Source: Bacteroidota bacterium (lineage in GTDB: Bacteria; Bacteroidota; Bacteroidia; AKYH767-A; OLB10). From it: 64,000 bases of DNA. Under the pieces are notes generated by a model, which made no database searches, had not been told where the DNA came from, and saw nothing but the letters and a program-made list of their open reading frames with translations. A program made the position numbers and the translations under genes. The stretch covers positions 1 through 64,000 of the forward strand of contig JADJOA010000001.1 in assembly GCA_016714005.1 (NCBI GenBank). Direction: 5' to 3'. Shown here piece after piece: positions 31,323-40,329 of this stretch (positions are counted from its first letter, which is position 1; every line of letters begins with the position of its first letter).

Positions 31323-32042
31323 CTGTAAAGCCATACACACACTCTGCTACGGGAAAAAGGAGCAGGTCAAAACCATGTTTGACAGCATTGCACTTAAATA
31401 CGATTTGTTGAACAAAATTTTGTCGGCTGGAATTGATAAAGCGTGGAGAAAAAAATTAGTTAAGCTGCTTTCAAAAAATAATCCGCAACTTATACTTGAT
31501 GTAGCAACAGGCACTGCTGATTTAGCTATTGCAGTTTCTTCTTTAAAACCTCAAAAAATTACAGGCATTGATATTTCTCCTAAAATGTTGCAGATAGGTG
31601 AGAAGAAAATAAAAAAAATGCATTTGGAAGAAATGATTGATTTAAAAGTTGGCGATGCTGAAAATCTTCCTTTCACAGAAAATATGTTTGACGCTGTTTG
31701 TGTTGCATTTGGTGTTCGCAATTATGAAAATCTTGAGGTTGGGTTAAAAGAAATAAACAGGGTGCTGAAGCCAGGTGGAGAAGTTTTTATTCTTGAATTT
31801 TCTCGTCCCCAGTTGTTCCCTGTAAAACAGATATATAATTTTATTCAAAAGAATTTTGCCGGTTATTGGAAAAAAAAATTTCAGGTGATGATTCCGCATA
31901 CAAGTATCTACCCGATTCGGTAAATGCTTTTCCTTATGGCAACAGTTTTTTAAATATTCTTTCAGGATGTGGTTTTAAACAGAATAAATTAAAGTCTTTA
32001 ACGTTTGGTATTGCTTCTATTTATACGGGGAAGAAAAGTTAA
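31319..32042 (+). CDS. menG: Demethylmenaquinone methyltransferase (two frame breaks)
   Basis: SAM-dependent C-methyltransferase (UbiE/COQ5 family), last step of menaquinone synthesis. The start at 31319 (MTVKPYTHSATGKK) overlaps the previous stop; an A5 run near 31360 must be lengthened by one to join EQVKTMFDSIALKYD. SAM motif I is LILDVATGTADLAIA, then KITGIDISPKMLQIGEKK, GDAENLPFTENMFDAV and RVLKPGGEVFILEFSRP. A second break in the A8 run near 31870 leads to YLPDSVNAFPYGNSFLNILS and the end IASIYTGKKS. The menG-porT order is conserved in the phylum, and here porT starts two bases after. Confidence 0.93.
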
Positions 32043-32043
32043 A

Positions 32044-32749
32044 ATGACTAAGAAATTTTTTTTGATGCTTTATTTTTTTGCGTTTTCACTTGCCGCAACA
32101 GCGCAGGAAAAAAAGGTATTGAATCTGCCCAAATATGATAAGCAACCATATCACTTTGGGTTTTTGCTCGGAATTAATAAAACCGATTTTTTTATTAAAC
32201 GAGTTGGAGAGTTTAATCTCATTGATACATTAATGACAGTGGAATCAAAAGGACTAACTGGATTTAATTTGCAAATTGTAACTGATTTACGAATAGGCGA
32301 GCATTTTGATTTGAGATTTTTACCCGGACTCGCATTTGCAAACCGCAACCTTGATTATACCTTTAATTACTCAAATGGAAAAGAAGGTGTTGTTACAAAA
32401 AAAATTGAATCAACTTTTGCGGAACTTCCTTTGGATTTAAAATTTAAAATCATCCAGATTAAATAATTTCAGAGCTTATGTTGTGGGCGGAGTTAAGTAT
32501 AGCATTGACATGGTTTCGCAGGCAAAGGTTGAATCCAAGGACAAGGAGTTTGTAAAGTTGAGGAGAAACGATTTTGGGTATACCATAGGGTTAGGTATGG
32601 ATTTTTATTTGCCTATGTTCAAGTTTTCGCCCGAAATAAAAATGTACCATGGGTTAAAAAATCTATTAGTTAAAGATGATTTAATTTACTCCCGATCAAT
32701 TGATGCACTGCAAACTAAAATGTTTATGCTGTCTTTAACATTCGAATAA
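32044..32749 (+). CDS. porT: Type IX secretion protein PorT (one frame break)
   Basis: Outer-membrane beta-barrel protein of about 235 residues needed for the T9SS/gliding machinery. A signal peptide (FFLMLYFFAFSLAATAQ) is followed by the characteristic PYHFGFLLGINKTDFFIK, LQIVTDLRIGEHFDLRFLPG and PLDLKFK. The frame breaks at 32464 in KIIQIK, continuing RLNNFRAYVVGGVKYSIDM through EIKMYHGLKNLL to the terminal strand MFMLSLTFE, a C-terminal Phe-Glu barrel end. It follows menG by two bases as in other Bacteroidota. Its presence agrees with the T9SS cargo proteins in this window. Confidence 0.9.
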
Positions 32750-32752
32750 AAT

Positions 32753-34319
32753 ATGAAACTGTCAGAGCTTTTTCTTCTGCCCGAAGAGGCGGCAAACGAG
32801 CTTGAAATAAAAAAGCAAATTGGACTTAAGATTGGTTTTGCCGATTTTACTTTTCGTGTGCTTAAGCGCTCAATAGATGCAAGATCAAAGCAGGTAAAAA
32901 TTCGCTTGTTGGTTGAAGTTCTAGAAAAAGGAGAAGTTTTTACTCCACTTTTTGAAGAAAGAAAATTTCAAAACGTTAGCACTAAAAAAGAAGTGCATAT
33001 AATTGGCGCAGGTCCTGCAGGGTTATTTGCTGCTTTGCGTTTAGTTGAACTTGGATATAAACCTGTAATTATAGAACGCGGAAAAGATGTGCGGATGCGC
33101 AGGCGCGATTTAGCAGCACTCAATAAAGACAAAGTAGTTAATCCAAATTCAAATTATTGTTTTGGCGAAGGGGGTGCCGGCACATATTCAGATGGCAAAC
33201 TTTATACGCGCTCGGGTAAAAGAGGCAATATACAACGCATACTCAATACGTTTATTGAATTTGGTGCAAGTGATGAAATAGGAATTGATGCCCATCCTCA
33301 TATTGGTACAAATAAATTGCCAGGAATTATTTCATCAATGCGCGAGAGAATTATTGAATGTGGGGGTGAGGTGTTATTTAACTCTCGGTTGAAGGATTTT
33401 TTTACAACACTTCAGGAATTACTGCAGTTGAAATTGAGGATGTACAAACAAATAATCCTACAAGAATAAATACATCTGCTTTAATTCCTGCAACAGGTCA
33501 TTCTGCACGAGATATTTTTGAATTATTGTATAACCGTAAAATTTTAATTGAAGGAAAACCTTTTGCACTTGGTGTTAGGGTTGAACATCGGCAAAATATC
33601 ATTGATAGTTCACAGTATCATTGTGAAATGCGGAGTGAGTTTCTACCTCCTGCATCTTACTCGTTGGTTCATCAGGCAGAAAACAATAAAGGTGTTTATT
33701 CATTTTGCATGTGCCCCGGAGGTATAATTGCTGCCGCAGCCACCAGCGCAAATGAAGTTGTTGTAAATGGTTGGAGCCCTTCAAAACGGAATAACAAGTT
33801 TGCCAATTCCGGCATTGTTGTAACCATTGATGAACAGGATGTTAAAAAATATGGGCCAGAAAGTCCATTGCGGTATCTAAAATTTCAATCGGCAATAGAG
33901 CAATTGGCTTTTGTGCATGGGGGCAAAAATTTAAGTGCCCCAGCCCAACGTATGATTGATTTTGCAAACAATAAAATATCAACTAACCTCCCCGATTGTT
34001 CTTACATACCGGGTATTAATTCAGTTCAATTAAAAGAGGTCTTACCTTCTAATATCATTACAGCTTTAAAATCGGGGTTTAGAGATTTTGGAAAAAGATC
34101 AAGAATTACTATACAAACGATGCGGTGTTGGTTGGTGTTGAATCCGTACATCATCACCCGTAAAATTCCGCGCGATAAAGAAACAGCGATGCATACGCAG
34201 GTTTCAGGACTTTTCCGTGTGGTGAAGGTGCCGGTTATGCCGGTGGTATAATGAGTGCTGCCATTGATGGCGAGCATTGCGCTAACAAGTGTGTTGAATA
34301 TCTTAGCCAACGCAAATGA
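32753..34319 (+). CDS. FAD-dependent oxidoreductase, COG2509 type (several frame breaks)
   Basis: Large FAD-dependent protein of about 520 residues. A characteristic N-terminal domain of about 80 residues (KIGFADFTFRVLKRSIDARS) precedes the dinucleotide fold VHIIGAGPAGLFAALRLVELG. YCFGEGGAGTYSDGKLYTR, INSVQLKEVLPSNI and the C-terminal flavin motif GEGAGYAGGIMSAAIDG follow. Breaks near 33400, 33475, 34125 and 34220. Family function is not established; a role as quinone or thiol-type oxidoreductase is only suggested. Begins 4 bases after porT and its stop overlaps the next start by ATGA. Confidence 0.8.
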
Positions 34320-34996
34320 ACCAGCCACTAATCTTCCCCATTTTAATTATAGCATACATTCTATCATTAGTGTTGTGCATTGTTTCGGCATCCGTTTCAA
34401 AAAAAATAAATTCTACAGTAATACGATTGATTATTGTTTTCCATCTAATTTTAATTTTAACCTCTTTACTATTTAACTTTACTGGTTCAAAAATAAATGC
34501 TGCTGTTTTTTTTGCATTTTACTTTTGCTCGGGCAATATTTTATTTGGTATGGTTAGCAGAAGAGTTTTTCCTTTACCGGCAAAAATTTATTTCGGAATT
34601 TTTGTCTTATCATTTCCTGTTTTTCTCTTTTCCCCTTCAATGGTATTATCCGTAATTAGTTTAGGAGAGTTTAAAAAGGATTTTAATAGTAAGGTGCCTC
34701 TTGGTAATAGTTATTTTTTAGAGAAGCAAGAATCCATGTTTACAGACCGCAGTTTTGTTATGCAATATAAAGTAATTAAGCGAATAGGATATTTTAATAA
34801 AACAATTGCACGCGATTTGTATTTTAGCGCCTCGGCAGTTGATTCTGCAAAGTTGCTTGATGTGCAAGAAGGTAATGGAGTATATGTAAGAGGATATTTT
34901 TTGAACAAAAAAATACAAGATAGTGCTGATGTTTTTGCACCGGAAATTAAAAATGCAAGAGATACATTGATACAAATTAAAAAACATAAAAAATGA
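34316..34996 (+). CDS. Hypothetical membrane protein
   Basis: Protein of 226 residues not recognised. Four hydrophobic segments (about 5-28, 35-52, 58-78, 90-112) form an N-terminal membrane domain. A soluble C-terminal domain of about 100 residues (GNSYFLEKQESMFTDRSFV, YFSASAVDSAKLLDVQEG) probably faces the periplasm. It is overlapped at both ends (ATGA with the flavoprotein and 4 bases with the following propeller gene), so it belongs to the same operon. Intact. Confidence 0.6.
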   Translation: MNQPLIFPILIIAYILSLVLCIVSASVSKKINSTVIRLIIVFHLILILTSLLFNFTGSKINAAVFFAFYFCSGNILFGMVSRRVFPLPAKIYFGIFVLSFPVFLFSPSMVLSVISLGEFKKDFNSKVPLGNSYFLEKQESMFTDRSFVMQYKVIKRIGYFNKTIARDLYFSASAVDSAKLLDVQEGNGVYVRGYFLNKKIQDSADVFAPEIKNARDTLIQIKKHKK

Positions 34997-35880
34997 AAAA
35001 TATATTTTTTTTGACTTTAACTATTTTTACTTCGTTTGTTACGTATGCCCAACAGGTTGATTCTGATATTTATTTAGTGGAATACAATATTGGAAAGGAT
35101 GGAAAATATTATTTTGCCCCCCCATTTAACTTTACCAATAGAAAAGGATACGATAACCAGCCCGCATTTTCTGCAAATGGTGAGCATATTTACTTTGTAG
35201 CTTATAAAGACACAGTACAAAGTGATGTTTACGACTATAGTATTTACGATAGCACAACTGTAGCCATAACTAACACTCCTGAAAGTGAGTTTTCGCCAAC
35301 GGTTAGCCCGGATGGAAATCATTTATCAGTAATAAGAATTGATAGCGATAAGGGGCAGCGCATGTATAATATTTTATTAGATGGCACCGACCCGGAGCCC
35401 GTAATTCTTACAACAGACTCGGCCGCTTACTACGAATGGATAAATCCTAAAACGGTTGCAATGGTTGTGCTTGATAAGTCAACCATGCTTAATATTTATG
35501 ATGGAGCAGGTGAGCAGTTTACCCAGCTTGCACAAAATGTAGGCAGATGCGTAAAAAAAATTCCTGGTAAGGATGAGGTAAGTTATGTTGCATTGGGCGA
35601 TACAAATGGATTTTCATTGCTTACTTTTAATATAACCTCTGGCGAAATGGGTGGAATTGGTCAGTTACCCAAAGGCGTTGAAGATTACGCGTGGACCAAT
35701 GAAGGGAAAATTATTTGCGGAGACAACGGGAAGCTGAAAATTTTGGATCCTGCAAAACCTGAAATCGGTTGGCAGGAAATTGCCGATTTTTCAAAATCTA
35801 TTGGAACATTTTATCGCATTGCAATTTCACCTGTAGGAAACAAGTGGGCTATTGTAGGTTACAAGGGTAAGAAACCTTAA
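34993..35880 (+). CDS. Secreted PD40/TolB-like beta-propeller protein
   Basis: Exported protein of 295 residues with signal peptide FFLTLTIFTSFVTYAQ. Six-bladed propeller repeats of the PD40 type are seen: NQPAFSANGEHIYFVAYK, EFSPTVSPDGNHLSVI and the final blade RIAISPVGNKWAIVGY. This architecture is related to TolB but the protein lacks the N-terminal TolB domain. It likely binds another envelope protein. Last gene of the menG-porT operon and followed by a strong hairpin. Intact. Confidence 0.75.
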   Translation: MKNIFFLTLTIFTSFVTYAQQVDSDIYLVEYNIGKDGKYYFAPPFNFTNRKGYDNQPAFSANGEHIYFVAYKDTVQSDVYDYSIYDSTTVAITNTPESEFSPTVSPDGNHLSVIRIDSDKGQRMYNILLDGTDPEPVILTTDSAAYYEWINPKTVAMVVLDKSTMLNIYDGAGEQFTQLAQNVGRCVKKIPGKDEVSYVALGDTNGFSLLTFNITSGEMGGIGQLPKGVEDYAWTNEGKIICGDNGKLKILDPAKPEIGWQEIADFSKSIGTFYRIAISPVGNKWAIVGYKGKKP

Positions 35881-35893
35881 AACTTTATAGAGA

Positions 35894-35921
35894 GAGGCGG
35901 TTTGTATTTTCAAACCGCCTC
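35894..35921. terminator. Strong hairpin between convergent genes
   Basis: GAGGCGGTTTG (35894-35904) and CAAACCGCCTC (35911-35921) pair perfectly over 11 bases with a 6-base loop. It lies between the plus-strand operon end and the minus-strand fasciclin gene, so it could end both transcripts, but there is no T run after it on the plus strand; on the minus strand the following bases are only weakly T-rich. Terminator role is likely but not certain. Confidence 0.6.
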
Positions 35922-35953
35922 GAAAAAATAATTAACCTCAACAATTTTTTATA

Positions 35954-36538
35954 TTACATTTTAGGCATAAGCACTTTGTCTAAAACATGTATTATTCCGT
36001 TTGACTGCATTACATCGTAAGTGGAAATATTTGACATATTACCAATTTCATCTTTTACAGTTATGTTGTGCATACCGTTCATCATAAAAGTTAACGATTG
36101 CCCATTAACGGTTTTCATTGAAGCCAGACCATTTCCTTTTTTTATTGCCAATGCAATATCGCTGTAAGAGTATTTACCAGCTAATACATGATAGGTAAGA
36201 ACACCACTGAGTGCTGCTTTGTTCTCAGGTTTCAAAAGATTTTCAACAGTGCCGGCAGGTAAATCTTCAAAAGCATTGTTAACCGGAGCAAACACTGTAA
36301 AGGGGCCTTTGCTTTGTAAAGTTTCAACCAGACCTGCCGTTTTAACTGCGGCTACCAAGGTGGTGTGATCTTTTGAATTAACTGCATTTGATACAATGTC
36401 TTTCATTGGGTACATGGCTTCGCCACCAACCATTACAATGTTGTCCATTTTGCTTTCTTTAGTTTGTGCAATTACACTATTTAAAGAAATACCTGCAAGG
36501 ACAATGGCAGTTGCGAGAATTGATTTTGTTTTAATCAT
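35954..36538 (-). CDS. Secreted fasciclin (FAS1) domain protein
   Basis: Exported adhesion-type protein of 194 residues with a signal peptide (ILATAIVLAGISLNSVIAQ). One FAS1 domain covers about 55-194: DHTTLVAAVKTAGLVETL, the conserved GPFTVFAPVNNAFEDLP, TYHVLAGKYSYSDIA and the end IIHVLDKVLMPKM. Bacterial FAS1 proteins bind surfaces or other proteins. Single gene, intact; transcribed toward the hairpin at 35894. Confidence 0.9.
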   Translation of the reverse strand: MIKTKSILATAIVLAGISLNSVIAQTKESKMDNIVMVGGEAMYPMKDIVSNAVNSKDHTTLVAAVKTAGLVETLQSKGPFTVFAPVNNAFEDLPAGTVENLLKPENKAALSGVLTYHVLAGKYSYSDIALAIKKGNGLASMKTVNGQSLTFMMNGMHNITVKDEIGNMSNISTYDVMQSNGIIHVLDKVLMPKM

Positions 36539-36718
36539 AATTTATGTGGGTTTCTAAATAATTTTAAAATATAGCCACGGTTACTGATGCAAATTTCATC
36601 AGACCATGGCTAAGCGGCTTTGACGTTTTTTCTGATTTGATGTTTGAAAAAATTTACGATGATTTCTGGTTAGTGGATTTCTGAAAAACCAATTTTTTTT
36701 AAAAAATTAGTGAAGCAA

Positions 36719-36748
36719 AAAAGGCTGTCAAAAATTTGACAGCCTTTT
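36719..36748 (-). terminator. Terminator of tRNA-His
   Basis: AAAAGGCTGTCAAA (36719-36732) and TTTGACAGCCTTTT (36735-36748) form a perfect 14-base stem. On the minus strand it follows the tRNA 3' end at once and runs into a T6 tract, so it should end the tRNA transcript. Confidence 0.85.
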
Positions 36749-36749
36749 G

Positions 36750-36824
36750 GGTGAAAGACGGGGCTCGAACCCGCGACCCTCAGAACCACAATCTGATGCT
36801 CTAACCAACTGAGCTACATCCACC
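36750..36824 (-). tRNA. tRNA-His (GTG)
   Basis: The minus strand folds as a cloverleaf: acceptor GTGGATG with the extra 5' G typical of tRNA-His, D stem GCTC/GAGC, anticodon stem TCAGA/TCTGA with loop TTGTGGT (anticodon GTG), and T loop GGGTTCGAGCCCC. CCA is not encoded. One acceptor pair is a T-T mismatch (position 6), which may be a base error in the assembly. Confidence 0.92.
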
Positions 36825-36950
36825 GTGTAATATGGTGCAAAACTAAAATTATTTTTTTCAAATAATAATGGTTGAGTTGTTTTTGGCTTTCTGTTAAACC
36901 CTTATCATCAAAAACATATTTTTATCAGGTTTTAATACTATTGTTTATTT

Positions 36951-38246
36951 GTGCAACTAAATAAAAGAAACATTTTTGATCCGATTATAGGGTTTCAACT
37001 TTTTAGTCTAATAAGATATTCACTGTTATTGCTTACGGCAATTTTTCTCGCTCATTCCAACTTATCACTGAATCAAATTGGGATGTATGAAACTATGCTC
37101 CTTTTTTCAGGCATGTTTAGTTTCTTTTACGTGGGGGCACTTACTACAAAACTACTTTCGTCTAAGCCCGATGAAAAAGAGAAAAACTATAAATTAGTAC
37201 TTATTGCTTTACTCTTAACTAGTTTAAGCATAGCCGTAATTTTATTGATTCTTAAAGATAGTGTAGCAAATGTTTTTAATGTCTCAAATACCACCCACAT
37301 AAAGTTTTTTGCCTGTTACCTTATTTTTAATACTCAAGGATTTTTGTTGGAATTTTTTTTCTGCTCGAAAAAGAATAAAAGCGCTAATTATTTATGCAAT
37401 TACTTACGGAACAATTTATTTTTTGTAGTAGCTTATTCATCTTTCAATAACTTTGGTATTGAAACTATTTTAACAGGATTAATACTACTTGCGGTTTTAA
37501 GATTTATCACACTTATAATTTTGGTTTTTTCAAAAAATACTGATACAATTTCATGGGCAGATTTAACTCAGTTTTGCTCTTCTTCTTTTCCGTTATTGCT
37601 AAGCCTTCTACTAAGCGGTAGCGCAGATTATATAGATTCCTTTTTAGCGGTTAATTATTTTGGACAAGAACAATTGGCAATTTTTAAATATGGTGCTAAA
37701 GAACTTCCGTTATCTCTTTTAATGGCAAATGCACTAAGTAATGCTATGATTCCTGTTCTATCCGGGCAAAATGATTTTGCTCGATCTATTTTAGAACTAA
37801 AAAAAAGAACAACACACCTTATAAGAATTGTGTTTCCCGTTTCTATTATTCTGATGTTAACGGCTCAATGGATTTATCCTTTAGTATTTTCCTCGAAATT
37901 TAAAGACAGCGCAATTATATTTTGCATTTATCTTTTACTGGTTTGTAGTAGAGTTATGTTTCCTCAAACCTTATTACTAGCAAAAGGACATTTCAAAAAA
38001 ATTGCAATAGCATCTTCAATAGAACTGGTGATTAATATTTTTGCAAGCATTTTGCTTATGCGATACTATGGAATAATAGGAATTGCAATGGCAACGGTTA
38101 TAGCATTTATGTGTGACAAATTAATTCTTTTCTACTTTGTAAAAAGTACTTTAGCGATTAGACCGTCTAACATCATACCATTTAAAGAGTATTTAATATT
38201 TACTTTTTTGCTACTCGCATCTTGTTATTTTGTAATCCTTTATTGA
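36951..38246 (+). CDS. Polysaccharide biosynthesis flippase (MOP superfamily)
   Basis: Integral membrane protein of 431 residues with about 12-13 hydrophobic segments and a GTG start. It belongs to the Wzx-like lipid-linked oligosaccharide flippases by topology and by motifs such as FSLIRYSLLLLTAIFLAH, ADYIDSFLAVNYFGQEQLAI, KYGAKELPLSLLMANALS and ELVINIFASILLMRYYGI. It would move an undecaprenyl-linked glycan across the inner membrane. No wzy or glycosyltransferase genes adjoin it here, so its pathway is elsewhere. Intact. Confidence 0.8.
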   Translation: MQLNKRNIFDPIIGFQLFSLIRYSLLLLTAIFLAHSNLSLNQIGMYETMLLFSGMFSFFYVGALTTKLLSSKPDEKEKNYKLVLIALLLTSLSIAVILLILKDSVANVFNVSNTTHIKFFACYLIFNTQGFLLEFFFCSKKNKSANYLCNYLRNNLFFVVAYSSFNNFGIETILTGLILLAVLRFITLIILVFSKNTDTISWADLTQFCSSSFPLLLSLLLSGSADYIDSFLAVNYFGQEQLAIFKYGAKELPLSLLMANALSNAMIPVLSGQNDFARSILELKKRTTHLIRIVFPVSIILMLTAQWIYPLVFSSKFKDSAIIFCIYLLLVCSRVMFPQTLLLAKGHFKKIAIASSIELVINIFASILLMRYYGIIGIAMATVIAFMCDKLILFYFVKSTLAIRPSNIIPFKEYLIFTFLLLASCYFVILY

Positions 38247-38337
38247 AATGATGCAATAAAAAACTACATGTAAAAATTTTTTAGTTTAATTTTTTTTTAT
38301 TTTTACGCCACCAAACAAAATATAAAATCAATTTATC

Positions 38338-40201
38338 ATGAAGAAACAATTACTATTAGCATCGGCAGTTCTGTTATGCGGCAGCATAGTAGCTCAAAAT
38401 GCCAAAAAATTAACAAGAGAGCAAGTGCAGGCACGCGTTCCTGCAACAGTAGCTTTAAAGAAAGCGCAACTTGTAAAACCTCGTACTACTGAAGCAGCTC
38501 CTTACAAGCAAAGTTCACAACCTGCATCTTCAGCGCAGCGTGTAGCTGTAGGTACAGCTCTAGGAACCACTATTTATGATTTGCAATCAAACTACGGTGG
38601 TTGCGACAGAAGACTTAAAAACTGGAATGACGGTACTTTTTCAGCAACATGGACTATGACACAGGATCCTGCTGGTGGCAGTTCTCCTGACCGCGGTACT
38701 GGTTATGTTTATTTTGATGGGACTAATTGGAGTCCTGCACCAACAGCTAGTATTCAGGCACCCACTAAAACTGGTTGGACAAACATTGATGGCAACTCAA
38801 CAATTGGTGAAATAAACGTTGCACACAATTCTAATTTGTGGATGGATAAGCGTGCAACCAAAGGATCCGGAGCATGGACTTCAGGAGTACAAGCTTCCGG
38901 AAGTTTTACTTGGCCGCGCATGGCTACAGGTGGTGCAAACAACACCTCTATTCACACTATCATTCATAATGGGGCGGATGGAGATGGTTCACTAACAACA
39001 CTTCTCTATTTCCGTTCACAGGACGGTGGAGCTACTTGGGATATTCAAAGTGGCAGAATCAGTGCTGCCGATTCTTCAAATGTTGCTGATCCAACAGCAG
39101 ACGGCTATGCTATTGCTTGTAAAGGTGATGTGGTTGCTGTTGTTTGTGGTGGCTTTGCCAATGACCTTGTTTTAGCCAAATCTACCGATAATGGAAATAC
39201 ATGGACAAAAACCATTATTAACCAATTTCCTGTTGCAGGTGCTGGTGGAGCTGGTACTCCTTACAATGCTTTTGCACAAATTTCTGATATTGATGGCGAT
39301 GGAATTGCTGATACCTGTAACACTATGGATAGCTCCCCAAGCATTGTAATTGATGCCAATAACATTGTTCACGTAGTATGTGGTGGAATGAGGGTTCTTG
39401 ATGATGATCCAGTAGCCGCAGCAAGTTATTTCCAGAACCGATGGGTTATTTTACTGTAACGAATCTTGTGGACCAAATACAATATCCAACTATCTAATTG
39501 CTGCCACTGAGGATGTAGATGGTGACGGAGTAATAACTACTCAATCTAATGACCCCGCAATCTACCAATGCTCCCTTACAAGCATGGGTACAATTAGTTA
39601 TGATGGTGCCACAGGTATCACAGTTGTTTATAGTTCATTAGTAGAAAACACTGTTAATGCCAATGGCGATCAGTCTTACCGAAATGTTTATTATATGTCA
39701 TCTCAGGATGGCGGAACTACATGGAGTACTCCGGTGCGTTTTGATTCTGACGATTTTAGCGAGCAGGTTTTCCCAAGCAGTTCTTATGATATGTCTATTT
39801 CAGGCTCAAATCACATCGCTCATGTAATTTATCACGTTGACGAAGAACCAGGAACACAAATGGGAACTGATGCTGATTTGCCAACAGTAAATACTGTTAC
39901 TTACAATAATGTTAGTTTTACAGTTGGTTTAAACGAAGCCAATGCAATTGGATTTACAGTTGGTGTTCAACCTAATCCTGCTTCTACCACCACTAATTTA
40001 GTTTTTACTACATTGTCTTCTCAAAATGTTAATATTGAAATATCTAACATTTACGGTCAAGTTGTAAAGTCTATGAATGTTGATATGACTTCAGGAGAAA
40101 ATGTGTTACCCCTTAATGTTAAACAATTTGCTGCCGGTGTTTATACTGTTAACTTTATAACAGGAAAGCAAACAGCAACAGCTAAATTTGTTGTAAAATA
40201 A
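38338..40201 (+). CDS. Secreted Asp-box (BNR) repeat protein with T9SS sorting tail (one frame break)
   Basis: Exported protein of about 620 residues. Signal peptide (MKKQLLLASAVLLCGSIVAQ), a proline/threonine-rich linker, then a sialidase-like propeller with Asp-box motifs FRSQDGGATWD, KSTDNGNTWT and SSQDGGTTWST. An Asp-rich calcium-type motif (DIDGDGIADTCN, and DVDGDGVITT after the break) interrupts the blades. The frame breaks near 39435 and resumes TDGLFYCNESCGPNT. The C-terminal T9SS type A domain starts VQPNPAST and ends AGVYTVNFITG. Catalytic residues of a true sialidase are not evident, so it is more likely a surface-binding or carbohydrate-binding protein. A terminator follows. Confidence 0.8.
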
Positions 40202-40218
40202 TATTTTGTTTAATTCAT

Positions 40219-40259
40219 AAAAGAGGCTGCCCTTCTCAGAAGGGTAGCCTCTTTTTTTT
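40219..40259 (+). terminator. Rho-independent terminator
   Basis: AGAGGCTGCCCTTC pairs with GAAGGGTAGCCTCT (one G-T pair) around the loop TCA and runs into a T8 tract. It closes the Asp-box protein gene. Confidence 0.85.
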
Positions 40260-40329
40260 CTGTTAATAATTCCTTAAACTTACAAGACTCCATTTTCTGC
40301 ATATTTGCGCTCCCAATTTCATATTGAAC